Below, in pieces: positions 18,745 to 27,219 of a stretch of 64,000 bases of DNA. The stretch comes from Paragemmobacter straminiformis (GTDB lineage: Bacteria > Pseudomonadota > Alphaproteobacteria > Rhodobacterales > Rhodobacteraceae). Every line of letters begins with the position of its first letter. Within the stretch, counting starts at the first letter, position 1. Location: contig NZ_JACLQD010000003.1 of assembly GCF_014243445.1 (NCBI RefSeq), positions 1-64,000 of the forward strand, in the 5' to 3' direction. The notes under the pieces were generated by a model, which did no database searches, was not told the origin of the DNA, and saw only the letters and a program-made list of their open reading frames with translations. The position numbers were made by a program, and so were the translations under genes.

Positions 18745-21620
18745 CACTCGGCCGCCAGAACACGCCGCGAATGGGCGGCTTGGGCGTTGTATTCCTCTTG
18801 CCACTCGGTCGGGCCGTTGGAGGGGCTGACCTGAACCGCCGTCACCTTGTATTCGGGGCAGTTGGTCGCCCAGTCGGAATAGTCGGTGGTGATGACGTTC
18901 GCTTGCGTGTCGGGGTGGTGGAAGGTCGTATAGACCACACCGGGGGACACGCGGTCGGTGATCTTTGCCTTGAGCGAGGTTTCACCCGAGCGGCTGGCCA
19001 GTTTCACGAATTGACCATCGCGCACGCCGCGAACCTCGGCGTCGTGCGGGTGGATTTCGAGAACGTCTTCGTCATGCCAGACGACGTTTTCGGTGCGGCG
19101 GGTCTGCGCGCCCACGTTGTATTGCGACAGGATCCGCCCCGTGGTGAGCAACAGCGGGAAGCGCGGGCCGGTCTTTTCATCGGTCGCCACATATTCGGTG
19201 ACGATGAACTTGCCCTTGCCGCGCACAAAACCGTCGATGTGCATCAGCGGCGTGCCTTCGGGGGCCTGTTCGTTGCAGGGCCACTGGATGGAGCCCATCT
19301 CTTCGAGGCGTTCGTAGTTCACACCCGCGAAAGAGGGGGTGAGCATGGCGATTTCATCCATGATCTGGGACGGGTGGGTATAGGCCCAGCCCGCGCCCAT
19401 CGCATTGGCGAACATCTGCGTCACTTCCCAGTCGGCGTAGCCCTGTTTCGGGGCCATCACCTTGCGGACGCGGTTGATGCGGCGTTCGGCGTTGGTGAAG
19501 GTGCCGTCCTTTTCAAGGAAGGAGGACCCGGGGAAGAACACGTGGGCGTAGTTTGCGGTCTCGTTCAGGAAGAGGTCATGGACGATGACGCATTCCATCG
19601 CCGCAAGGCCCGCCGCCACGTGTTTGGTGTCGGGGTCGGATTGCAGGATGTCTTCGCCCTGGCAGTAAAGGCCCTTGAAGGTGCCTTCGACCGCGGCGTC
19701 GAGCATGTTGGGAATGCGCAGGCCGGGTTCGTTGTCGATCTTGACGCCCCAGAGGGATTCGAACACTTCGCGCACGCTATCGTTCTTCACATGGCGGTAG
19801 CCCGGCAGTTCATGGGGGAAAGAGCCCATGTCGCAGGAGCCTTGGACGTTGTTCTGGCCGCGCAGGGGGTTCACGCCCACGCCACGGCGGCCGATGTTGC
19901 CGGTGAGCATGGCAAGGTTGGCGATGCCGATGACGGTGGTGGACCCCTGGGAATGTTCGGTCACGCCAAGGCCATAGTAGATGGCCCCGTTGCCGCCACG
20001 GGCAAAGAGGCGGGCGGCGGCGCGCAGTTCCTCGGCCTTGACGCCGGTGAGGAGCTGGGTCGCCTCGGGCGAGTGGCGGGGATCGGCGACGAAGGCGGCG
20101 TAGTCCTGGAATTCGTCCCAGTCGCAGCGGGTGCGGATGAACTCTTCGTCAAAGAGGCCTTCGGTCACGATGGTATGGGCGATGGCGGTGACCACGGCGA
20201 CGTTGGTGCCGGGGGTCAGTTGCAGGTGGTGCGCGGCCTTGATGTGGGCGCTGTCGACAAGGTCGATGCGGCGCGGGTCGACGACGATGAGCTTGGCCCC
20301 GGCGCGCAGGCGCTTTTTCAGGCGGCTGGCAAAGACGGGGTGGCCATCGGTCGGGTTGGCACCGATCAGGATGACGACATCGGTTTCTTCGACCGAGTCG
20401 AAGTCCTGCGTGCCGGCAGAGGTGCCGAAGGTCTGGCCCAAGCCGTAGCCGGTGGGCGAATGGCAGACGCGGGCGCAGGTGTCGGTGTTGTTGTTCTGGA
20501 ACACCGCGCGGGTGAGCTTTTGCACGAGGAAGGTTTCCTCGTTCGTGCAGCGGGACGAGGTGATGACGCCGACGGAATGACGGCCATGTTTCGCGATCAG
20601 GCCGTTCATGCGGTTGGCTGCGAATTCCATCGCCTCGGGCCAGGACACCTCTTTCCACGGGTCGTTGATGGAGTCGCGGATCATGGGCGAGAGGATGCGG
20701 TCTTTGTGCGACGCGTAGCCATAGGCGAAGCGGCCCTTGACGCAGGAATGGCCGCGGTTGGCCTTGCCGTGTTTGTAGGGGACCATGCGGACGAGTTCGT
20801 CGCCGCGCATTTCAGCCTTGAACGAGCAGCCGACGCCGCAATAGGCGCAGGTGGTGATGACCGAGCGTTCGGGGGTGCCGATTTCGATGATCGACTTTTC
20901 TTGCAGGGTCGCGGTCGGGCAGGCCTGAACGCAGGCACCGCAAGAGACGCAGTCGGAGGTGATGGCGGTATCGGTTTTGGCGCCGAAGGAAATGCGGCTG
21001 TCGAAACCGCGGCCTTCGATCGTCAGCGCGAAGGTGCCCTGCACTTCCTCGCAGGCGCGGACGCAGCGCGAGCAGACGATGCACTTGGCGGGGTCGTAGG
21101 AGAAATAGGGGTTGGAGTCGTCTTTCGGCAGGTATTGGGGGTTCGCCTCGCCCGAGGTGTTCTTGGCCTTGAAGTGGGTTTCCACGGCTTCGTAGCGCAC
21201 ATCGCGCAGGCCGACGGCGCCCGCCATGTCTTGCAATTCGCAATCGCCGTTGGCCGAGCAGGTCAGGCAGTCGAGCGGGTGGTCGGAGATGTAAAGCTCC
21301 ATCACGCCGCGGCGGAGTTGCTTGAGTTTGGCGTTCTGGGTGTGGACCTTGAGCCCCGGTGCGACGGGGGTGGTGCAGGAGGCGGGGGTGCCGGCGCGGC
21401 CTTCGATTTCCACCAGACACAGGCGGCAGGAGCCGAAAGCGTCGATGCTGTCGGTGGCGCAGAGTTTCGGAACGGTGATCCCGATTTCGGCGGCGGCGCG
21501 CATGATCGAGGTGCCCTCGGGCACGGTGATGTCGAAGCCGTCGATGGTCAGCGTGACCATCGTCTTGGACTTTGCGGCGGGGGTGCCGAAATCGCGGTCG
21601 GGGATGATGAAGTCTTTCAT
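18744..21620 (-). CDS. fdsA: NAD-dependent formate dehydrogenase catalytic alpha subunit FdsA
   Basis: This 958-residue Mo enzyme oxidises formate to CO2 and feeds electrons to FdsB and NAD. An N-terminal [2Fe-2S] domain carries CATDSIDAFGSCRLCLVEI. Ferredoxin-like clusters follow (CIVCSRCVRAC and CVSCGACVQACP), then a [4Fe-4S] site at CAYCGVGC. The Mo-ligand Cys386 and catalytic His387 are in CARVCHSPTGYG, the same numbering I recall for R. capsulatus. The start at 21620 is an internal ATG just after the DUF4287 stop; the longer open frame overlaps that gene. Confidence 0.97.
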   Translation of the reverse strand: MKDFIIPDRDFGTPAAKSKTMVTLTIDGFDITVPEGTSIMRAAAEIGITVPKLCATDSIDAFGSCRLCLVEIEGRAGTPASCTTPVAPGLKVHTQNAKLKQLRRGVMELYISDHPLDCLTCSANGDCELQDMAGAVGLRDVRYEAVETHFKAKNTSGEANPQYLPKDDSNPYFSYDPAKCIVCSRCVRACEEVQGTFALTIEGRGFDSRISFGAKTDTAITSDCVSCGACVQACPTATLQEKSIIEIGTPERSVITTCAYCGVGCSFKAEMRGDELVRMVPYKHGKANRGHSCVKGRFAYGYASHKDRILSPMIRDSINDPWKEVSWPEAMEFAANRMNGLIAKHGRHSVGVITSSRCTNEETFLVQKLTRAVFQNNNTDTCARVCHSPTGYGLGQTFGTSAGTQDFDSVEETDVVILIGANPTDGHPVFASRLKKRLRAGAKLIVVDPRRIDLVDSAHIKAAHHLQLTPGTNVAVVTAIAHTIVTEGLFDEEFIRTRCDWDEFQDYAAFVADPRHSPEATQLLTGVKAEELRAAARLFARGGNGAIYYGLGVTEHSQGSTTVIGIANLAMLTGNIGRRGVGVNPLRGQNNVQGSCDMGSFPHELPGYRHVKNDSVREVFESLWGVKIDNEPGLRIPNMLDAAVEGTFKGLYCQGEDILQSDPDTKHVAAGLAAMECVIVHDLFLNETANYAHVFFPGSSFLEKDGTFTNAERRINRVRKVMAPKQGYADWEVTQMFANAMGAGWAYTHPSQIMDEIAMLTPSFAGVNYERLEEMGSIQWPCNEQAPEGTPLMHIDGFVRGKGKFIVTEYVATDEKTGPRFPLLLTTGRILSQYNVGAQTRRTENVVWHDEDVLEIHPHDAEVRGVRDGQFVKLASRSGETSLKAKITDRVSPGVVYTTFHHPDTQANVITTDYSDWATNCPEYKVTAVQVSPSNGPTEWQEEYNAQAAHSRRVLAAE

Positions 21621-21621
21621 C

Positions 21622-21834
21622 TCAGGCACCTTTTTTCTTGGCAAGCTGGTGGGCCACGATGGCATTGGCATGGCCGTGGCCCATCGCGTGGGCTTCCTTG
21701 AGGAAGGAAACGATCTGCATGTGCGAATGGTCCAGCCGATCTGCGATCTGGTCGAACCAGTGCTGCATCGGCTGGCCGTATTTCTTTTCGATCGAGGGGA
21801 AGTAGGACGCCGGTCCCTGAACCTTTTCGGTCAT
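21622..21834 (-). CDS. DUF4287 domain protein embedded in the formate dehydrogenase operon
   Basis: This 70-residue basic protein contains KYGQPMQHWFDQIADR and AMGHGHANAIVAHQL, which I recognise as the DUF4287 pattern. It has no signal or membrane segment. Its ATG overlaps the fdsB stop as ATGA at 21831-21834, and its stop is one base from the fdsA start. It therefore sits inside the fds operon, between the beta and alpha subunits. Function is unknown; position suggests a link to formate dehydrogenase assembly or control. Confidence 0.85.
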   Translation of the reverse strand: MTEKVQGPASYFPSIEKKYGQPMQHWFDQIADRLDHSHMQIVSFLKEAHAMGHGHANAIVAHQLAKKKGA

Positions 21835-23348
21835 TCGGCGGCTTCCTTCATGGGGGCGAAGTCATCGGGGAAGTGGGTCAGGGCGGACATCACCGGATAG
21901 GGGGTGAAGCCGCCAAGGGCGCAGAGCGACCCCGATTTCATGGTATTGCAAAGGTCGGTCAGCAGCGGGATGGCGGCGCTGTCACCCTTGGCGATGCGGT
22001 CGACGGTTTCGACGCCGCGCACGGCACCGATCCGGCAGGGGGTGCATTTGCCGCAGGATTCGATGGCGCAGAATTCCATCGCGAAACGGGCCTGTTTCAG
22101 CATGTCGGCCGAGTCGTCGAAGATGACGAGTCCGGCGTGGCCGATCAGCCCCTCTTTCGCGCCGAATTCCTCATACCCGAAGGGCGTGTCGAAAAGGGCG
22201 CGGGGGAAATAGGCGCCCAGCGGGCCGCCGACCTGCACCGCTTTGACGGGGCGGCCCGTCATGGTGCCGCCGCCGATGGCGTCGACGATCTGGCCGAGGG
22301 TGAGGCCGAAGGCGCATTCGAACAGGCCGCCATGTTTCACGTTGCCCGCGATTTGCAGCGGGATTGTGCCGCGCGAGCGGCCAAGGCCGAAGTCTTTGTA
22401 GAAGGCCGCGCCGCGTTCGAAAATCACCGGAACGGTGGCGAGGGAGATCACGTTGTTGACCACGGTCGGGCGGCCAAGGAAGCCTTGCAGCGCAGGCAGC
22501 GGCGGCTTGGCGCGGACGACGCCGCGCTTGCCTTCGAGCGAGTTGAGGAGAGAGGTTTCCTCGCCGCAGACATAGGCGCCTGCGCCGACGCGGATTTCCA
22601 TGTCGAAGGCATGGGCCGACCCCATGACCGCAGCGCCGAGGACGCCTGCCTTGCGGGCGAGGATCACGGCTTCGGACATCACCTCGATCGCGTCGGGGTA
22701 TTCGGAGCGGATGTAGACGTAGCCCTTGGTTGCCCCCGTGGCGAGGCCCGCGATGACCATGCCTTCGATCAGGGTGAAGGGGTCGCCCTCCATCAGCATA
22801 CGGTCGGCGAAGGTGCCGCTGTCGCCTTCGTCGGCGTTGCAGACGATGTATTTCTGGTCGGCCTTGGCCTCGGAGACGGTTTTCCACTTGATGCCCGTGG
22901 GGAAGCCCGCGCCGCCACGGCCACGCAGGCCGCTATCGGTGACCTCGGCCACGATGGCGGGGCGGTCCATGCCCAGCGCGCGGCGCAGGCCCGAAAGGCC
23001 GCCGTGGGCTTCGTAATCGGACAGCGAGAGCGGGTCGATCAGGCCCACGCGGGCAAAGGTGAGGCGGGTTTGCTGCGCCATCCACGGCAGCGCGTCGGTC
23101 GGGCCGAGGGCAAGGGGGCCGCCGTCGAAGATTTGCGCGACATCGGCTGCGGTCATCGGGCCAAAGGCGGTGCGGCCGTTCGGGGTTTCCACCTCGACCA
23201 GCGGTTCGAGCCAGACCATGCCGCGCGAGCCGTTGCGGACGATCTGGACGGTGAGGCCGCGCTTTGCGGCTTCGGCCTGAACGGCGGCGGCGACCTCGTC
23301 AGAGCCGAGGGCGCGGGCGGCGGCGTCGCGGGGGATGTAGATTTTCAT
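21831..23348 (-). CDS. fdsB: formate dehydrogenase beta subunit FdsB (NADH- and FMN-binding)
   Basis: The 505-residue NuoF-like subunit carries NAD, FMN and a [4Fe-4S] cluster. It has an N-terminal thioredoxin-like extension, the FMN/NAD motif GLRGRGGAGFPTGIKWK, YIVCNADEGDSGTFADR, and the cluster ligands ESCGKCTPCRIG near the C terminus. It accepts electrons from FdsA and reduces NAD. It overlaps fdsG (ATGA at 23345) and the DUF4287 gene. Confidence 0.96.
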   Translation of the reverse strand: MKIYIPRDAAARALGSDEVAAAVQAEAAKRGLTVQIVRNGSRGMVWLEPLVEVETPNGRTAFGPMTAADVAQIFDGGPLALGPTDALPWMAQQTRLTFARVGLIDPLSLSDYEAHGGLSGLRRALGMDRPAIVAEVTDSGLRGRGGAGFPTGIKWKTVSEAKADQKYIVCNADEGDSGTFADRMLMEGDPFTLIEGMVIAGLATGATKGYVYIRSEYPDAIEVMSEAVILARKAGVLGAAVMGSAHAFDMEIRVGAGAYVCGEETSLLNSLEGKRGVVRAKPPLPALQGFLGRPTVVNNVISLATVPVIFERGAAFYKDFGLGRSRGTIPLQIAGNVKHGGLFECAFGLTLGQIVDAIGGGTMTGRPVKAVQVGGPLGAYFPRALFDTPFGYEEFGAKEGLIGHAGLVIFDDSADMLKQARFAMEFCAIESCGKCTPCRIGAVRGVETVDRIAKGDSAAIPLLTDLCNTMKSGSLCALGGFTPYPVMSALTHFPDDFAPMKEAAE

Positions 23349-23818
23349 GCGCTGACCCCTGCGAGGATGCTGTCGATTCGGGCTTCGTCCACGCGGCCGA
23401 CGAGTTTGCCGTCGATCATGGCGGCGGGGGCGCAGGCGCAGAGGCCAAGGCAGAAGATGGGTTCCAGCGTGACCTGACCGTCACGGGTGGTTTCGTGCCA
23501 TTCGATGCCCAGTTTGTTCTGCGCATGGGCGGCGACGCGGTCTGCGCCCATCGACTGGCACGCCTCGGCGCGGCAGAGTTTCAGGACGTGGCGGCCTGCG
23601 GGGTCTTCGCGGAAGTCGTGGTAGAAGGACATGACGCCATGCACTTCGGCGCGGGAGAGGTTCAGGCTTTTCGCGATCACGGGAAGGGCGTCTTGCGGGA
23701 CGTAACCGAAGCTTTCCTGAATGGCGTGGAGGATGGGAAGAAGCGGACCTTCCAGCCCGTCATGCGCGGCGAGGATATCATCGACGCGGGAAAGGATTTC
23801 GGCGGTTTGCAGAGTCAT
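23345..23818 (-). CDS. fdsG: formate dehydrogenase gamma subunit FdsG ([2Fe-2S])
   Basis: The 157-residue NuoE-like subunit binds one [2Fe-2S] cluster through CRAEACQ and CLGLCACAP. The N-terminal helical segment LLPILHAIQESFGYVP is typical of NuoE/HoxE proteins. It is the first gene of the operon; start ATG 23818 is preceded by AAAGGG. The regulatory region with GTTTGATAG repeats lies directly upstream. Confidence 0.95.
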   Translation of the reverse strand: MTLQTAEILSRVDDILAAHDGLEGPLLPILHAIQESFGYVPQDALPVIAKSLNLSRAEVHGVMSFYHDFREDPAGRHVLKLCRAEACQSMGADRVAAHAQNKLGIEWHETTRDGQVTLEPIFCLGLCACAPAAMIDGKLVGRVDEARIDSILAGVSA

Positions 23819-24201
23819 GGCGGGCCCTTTGTTCGTTACAGGGGTGATACGCCGTTTGATAGGGGAATCAATATCGATTTCCCGTTGTTTGATAGATGGC
23901 GTCTATTGAGCGGGGATGGGGAACGGTAGGGGCGCGGCCGAACCGGGGGGGCTTGTATACGTGCACCCGCCCCGTGGGGGCGGAAAAGGAAACGCGACCC
24001 GCGTTTCCCCGCCCTAGGCGCAGCCTGTCACCCTGGATCCGCTGCCACGAGGAACGACAGAGGCCAGCGCCTGCCCCGGCGGGCGAGAAGCGCCCGCCAT
24101 GGGCGGGGCGGGCGCTGGCCGGTGGCCTTTGGGCCACCGGCGAATTGCGGACCCCGCAGCGCGTGGCAAAGGCACGCGCCTTTGCCATTTTCAGTCATGG
24201 C
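23819..24201. other. fds operon control region and hairpin-rich spacer
   Basis: No gene is seen in these 383 bases. The part near fdsG (23819-23900) is less GC-rich and carries two direct repeats. The part near the LysR gene holds five inverted repeats in a row: 23968-23984, 23988-24008, 24062-24120, 24119-24140 and 24164-24187. The last is followed by TTTT on the plus strand. Confidence 0.7.
23854..23895 (-). promoter_or_regulatory. candidate LysR-type regulator binding site of the fds operon
   Basis: GTTTGATAG occurs at 23854-23862 and again at 23887-23895, a spacing of 33 bases (about three helical turns). Between them lies an imperfect palindrome (GGGAATC ... GATTTCCC). It lies 36-77 bases before the fdsG start, fitting an activator site. 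Confidence 0.5.
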
Positions 24202-25095
24202 TTACAGCCCCGACATCTTCCCGAACCGCTCGGCTTCCGCGATCAGCGCGGCGAGGACGGGGGTCAGCGGGTCGCGGCGGGCGGCGATAAGGCCGACGGT
24301 ATGCTCGACCTCGGGTTCCACGATGGGAATGGCGCGCAGCTGGCCGCCGCCCGCGAACATCAGTGCCAGTTCGCGCGGCACGACCGAGGCCCAGCGCCCT
24401 GTCATCACATGGGCGGTCAGTGCGATGGTCGAGTTGCTTTCGACCTGCGCCGTGACGCGCGCCCCGGCCTCGGCCAGATGCTGGTTGATGATGCGGCGGT
24501 TCTGCATGTCGCCCGTAAGCAGGCAAAGCGGCTGTTCGGCCACCTCGGCCCATGACACGCTTTCGCGGTCGGCGAGGGGGGAGGAGGCGGCGCAGAGCAG
24601 GCGGTAGAATTCGGCGTAAAGCGGGATCTGCGCCACGCGGCCAAGGGGTTCGTTGTCGAGGTAGGTGATGCCTGCATCGAGGTCGAGGGATTCGATGCCC
24701 GACAGGATCTCGGCGCTGGTGCGCGACAGGATCGAGACGCGGACATTGGGGTGGCGGGCGATGAAAGGCGCGGTCAGGCCCGCGATCATCGGCAAGGCGG
24801 TGGGAATGACTCCGATGCGGACGTTGCCCGACAGGCCCGCGCGGACGGTGCGCATTTCATCCTTGAGCGCGCGCATGTCGCCCACGATGCGGCGGCCCCA
24901 GTCGAGGACGCGCTGGCCTTCGGGGGTCAGCCCCTGAAAGCGCGATCCGCGAAAGACGAGTTGCACACCAAGCTGGTCTTCGAGCTGGCGGATGGCAGAG
25001 GAAAGGGTGGGCTGGGTCACGCCGCACACCTCGGCCGCGCGGCCGAAGTGGCGCTCGTTTGCGAGGGCGATGAACATTTCCAGCTTGTCGATCAT
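24202..25095 (-). CDS. LysR family regulator, probable activator of the fds operon
   Basis: The 297-residue protein has the N-terminal LysR helix-turn-helix (LEMFIALANERHFGRAAEVC, then TQPTLSSAIRQLEDQLG) and a co-inducer domain from about residue 92. It lies upstream of fdsG in the same orientation, separated by the hairpin-rich spacer, so control of formate dehydrogenase is likely. A LysR regulator named FdsR has this role in Cupriavidus. Start at 25095 (MIDKLEMF) is preferred over the longer open frame. Confidence 0.88.
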   Translation of the reverse strand: MIDKLEMFIALANERHFGRAAEVCGVTQPTLSSAIRQLEDQLGVQLVFRGSRFQGLTPEGQRVLDWGRRIVGDMRALKDEMRTVRAGLSGNVRIGVIPTALPMIAGLTAPFIARHPNVRVSILSRTSAEILSGIESLDLDAGITYLDNEPLGRVAQIPLYAEFYRLLCAASSPLADRESVSWAEVAEQPLCLLTGDMQNRRIINQHLAEAGARVTAQVESNSTIALTAHVMTGRWASVVPRELALMFAGGGQLRAIPIVEPEVEHTVGLIAARRDPLTPVLAALIAEAERFGKMSGL

Positions 25096-25156
25096 GTGAC
25101 GAGCCTGACCCCATTCGCCGCTTGTCCGCAAGGGGCGGGGGGCTTACGTCTTGGGG

Positions 25157-25951
25157 ATGAAACATCTTATCCCATTCATTCCGAAGCCCGCCTATGTGCC
25201 TGTGATCCGCCTTTCGGGCGCGATCGGCGGGGGAGCGCGCGGTTTGTCGGATGCCGGCCTTGCGCCGTTGATCGAGCGGGCCTTTGCGCGGGGCAAGCCT
25301 GCGGCGGTGGCCTTTGTCGTCAATTCGCCCGGAGGGTCGGCGGTGCAGTCGTCGTTGATCGCGGCGCGCATCCGGCGACTGGCTGACGAGAAGCAGGTTC
25401 CGGTCCACGCCTTTGTCGAGGATGTGGCGGCGAGCGGGGGCTATTGGCTGGCCTGTGCCGCCGATGACATCTGGGTCGATCCGGCAAGCATCGTCGGGTC
25501 GATCGGGGTCATCTTCGCGTCGTTCGGATTTCCCGAGCTGATGGCGCGGCAGGGGGTCGAGCGGCGGGTGGTGACGGCGGGGCGGTCGAAAAGTTTCGCC
25601 GACCCGTTCCTGCCGCAGAAGCCCGAGGATGTGGAGCGTTTGCGCGCCTTGCAGGAGCCGATCCATCAGGCGTTCATCGACCATGTGAAGGCGCGGCGCG
25701 GGGTGCGGCTGGACGCGGGGGCGGACCTGTTCAACGCCGATGTCTGGGTGGGACAGCAGGCGGTGGCGCTGGGGCTGGTCGACGGGCTGGGCCATGCGGT
25801 GCCGAAGCTGAAGGCGCTGTACGGCGAGAAGGTGCGGCTGGTGCCGTTCGGGCAAAGGCGCAGCCTGCTCCAGCGTCTGGGCATGGCGGCGACCGACGGG
25901 CTTTTGCAGGGTGTCGAGGAACGCGCCCTTTGGGCGCGGTACGGGCTATGA
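25157..25951 (+). CDS. S49 family serine peptidase (SppA/SohB-like)
   Basis: The 264-residue protein has the signal-peptide-peptidase A core: VNSPGGSAVQSSLI, catalytic Ser93 in VEDVAASGGYW, and Lys145 in TAGRSKSFADPF. The 52-residue Ser-Lys spacing is what I recall for short SppA enzymes. VGSIGVIFASFGFPELM matches the family. No clear signal peptide is seen, and membrane association would be weak. The ATG at 25157 is preferred over a TTG at 25151. Its stop overlaps the next small gene (ATGA). Confidence 0.88.
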   Translation: MKHLIPFIPKPAYVPVIRLSGAIGGGARGLSDAGLAPLIERAFARGKPAAVAFVVNSPGGSAVQSSLIAARIRRLADEKQVPVHAFVEDVAASGGYWLACAADDIWVDPASIVGSIGVIFASFGFPELMARQGVERRVVTAGRSKSFADPFLPQKPEDVERLRALQEPIHQAFIDHVKARRGVRLDAGADLFNADVWVGQQAVALGLVDGLGHAVPKLKALYGEKVRLVPFGQRRSLLQRLGMAATDGLLQGVEERALWARYGL

Positions 25952-26130
25952 TCAAGGGCGCGATCTTCTTTCTGCTGGTCATGGTCGCCATCGGCATGAT
26001 CGGAAACGCCATTGCGCCCAGTGCGATGCGGCGCATCATCCGGCGGCAGTTGCCGAAAGCCTCTACCTGTCCGCGCTGCGGGCGCTATCTGGTCGGCAAG
26101 GGCGGGTGCGACTGCAAGAAGAGGGCGTGA
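25948..26130 (+). CDS. small membrane protein with a C-terminal zinc-ribbon-like motif
   Basis: The 60-residue product has one N-terminal transmembrane segment (IFFLLVMVAIGMIGNAI), a basic patch, and a cysteine cluster CPRCGRYLVGKGGCDC that could bind zinc. It overlaps the S49 gene by ATGA and the SDR gene by TGATG, so it is translationally coupled to both. I do not know its function; a partner or regulator of the S49 peptidase is possible. Confidence 0.75.
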   Translation: MIKGAIFFLLVMVAIGMIGNAIAPSAMRRIIRRQLPKASTCPRCGRYLVGKGGCDCKKRA

Positions 26131-26906
26131 TGCGGGCTTTGGTGACGGGTGCGGGTAAGCGGCTGGGGCGGGCGATGGCGCTTTATCTGGCAGGTCGCGG
26201 ATATGACGTGGCAGTCCATTACGCCCGCAGCCGCGACGAGGCCGAGGCCGTGGTTGCCGAAATCCGGGCGATGGGGCGGCAGGCGGTGGCGCTGCGGGCC
26301 GATCTGCTGGTGGAAGCCGAGACGGCGACGCTGGTCGCCCGCGCGGCCGAGGGGTTGGGCGGGGCGTTGACGGTGCTGGTGAACAACGCAAGCATTTTCG
26401 AGCATGACGATCTGCGCAGTTCGACCCGCGAGGGGTGGGACCGGCATATGGAATCGAACCTGCGCGCGCCCTATCTGCTGACACAGGGATTCGCGGCGCA
26501 GGCCCTGCCCGCCGAGACCGACGGGAACGGCGAACCTCGGGCGCGGGGGCTGGTGGTCAACATGCTTGACCAGCGGGTGCTGAAGCCGACGCCGGAGTTT
26601 TCGACCTATACCATCGCCAAGATGGGGCTTTGGGCGCTGACACGCACGGCGGCGCAAGGGCTGGCGCCGGATGTGCGGGTGAACGGCATCGGGCCGGGGC
26701 CGACATTGCGGGGCGGGCGGCAGAGCGCGGAGCAATTTGCGAGGCAGCGGGCGGCGACGGTTCTGGGCCGTGGCGCGAACGAGGCCGATATCTGCGCGGC
26801 GCTGGGCTTTCTGCTCGATTCCCCTGCCGTTACGGGGCAGATGATCGCCGTGGATGGCGGGCAGCATCTGGGCTGGCAAACGCCCGATGCGCTGGATGTG
26901 GAGTAA
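26130..26906 (+). CDS. short-chain dehydrogenase/reductase, pteridine reductase (FolM)-like
   Basis: This 258-residue SDR has the cofactor motif VTGAGKRLGRAMA, whose Lys-Arg pattern resembles NADPH-dependent pteridine reductases. It also has VNNASIFEHDD and the catalytic YxxxK as YTIAK. FolM-like dihydrofolate/dihydromonapterin reduction is a reasonable guess, not proven. The ATG at 26130 overlaps the preceding stop. Confidence 0.83.
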   Translation: MRALVTGAGKRLGRAMALYLAGRGYDVAVHYARSRDEAEAVVAEIRAMGRQAVALRADLLVEAETATLVARAAEGLGGALTVLVNNASIFEHDDLRSSTREGWDRHMESNLRAPYLLTQGFAAQALPAETDGNGEPRARGLVVNMLDQRVLKPTPEFSTYTIAKMGLWALTRTAAQGLAPDVRVNGIGPGPTLRGGRQSAEQFARQRAATVLGRGANEADICAALGFLLDSPAVTGQMIAVDGGQHLGWQTPDALDVE

Positions 26907-27219
26907 CTGTAAGGGGATGGCGACACTGAGTTGTCCACTTTGGGCAGACAGGATGACGAGCTGTCACGAATTCGTTAAGTTTATCAAAGATTTGCCGGGC
27001 GATCAAAATTCTTTCCCATGAAATCAATACGTTACAAATTCGCCTAAAAATTAGGCAGCGTAGCGAACAGGGCCAAAAACAAGGAGAATCCGGCGATCCG
27101 GAAAACTTGCCCACGAAGTTATCCACAGAAAGCGTGGACAGCTTTGCTCTTGCCCTTTGCCGCGAGGTCAGTGCAGCCGTGGGTAGAATCGATGACTCGG
27201 TGATATAGGTGTAAGGACC
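26907..27219. other. AT-richer intergenic region upstream of uvrC with a DnaA box
   Basis: This 313-base gap is clearly less GC-rich than its surroundings, especially 26965-27060, and holds no gene. A perfect DnaA box TTATCCACA lies at 27119-27127, and a degenerate one (TTGTCCACT) at 26930-26938. It must contain the uvrC promoter, which I could not place exactly. Confidence 0.5.

Noticed and set aside
18771-21701. 976-codon open frame opposite fdsA
   Set aside because: Gly/Asp/His/Val-rich antisense shadow of a gene with complete cofactor motifs.
26907-27219. AT-richer gap with a DnaA box considered as a replication origin
   Set aside because: Only one perfect box, no box cluster and no dnaA, hemE or parAB nearby.
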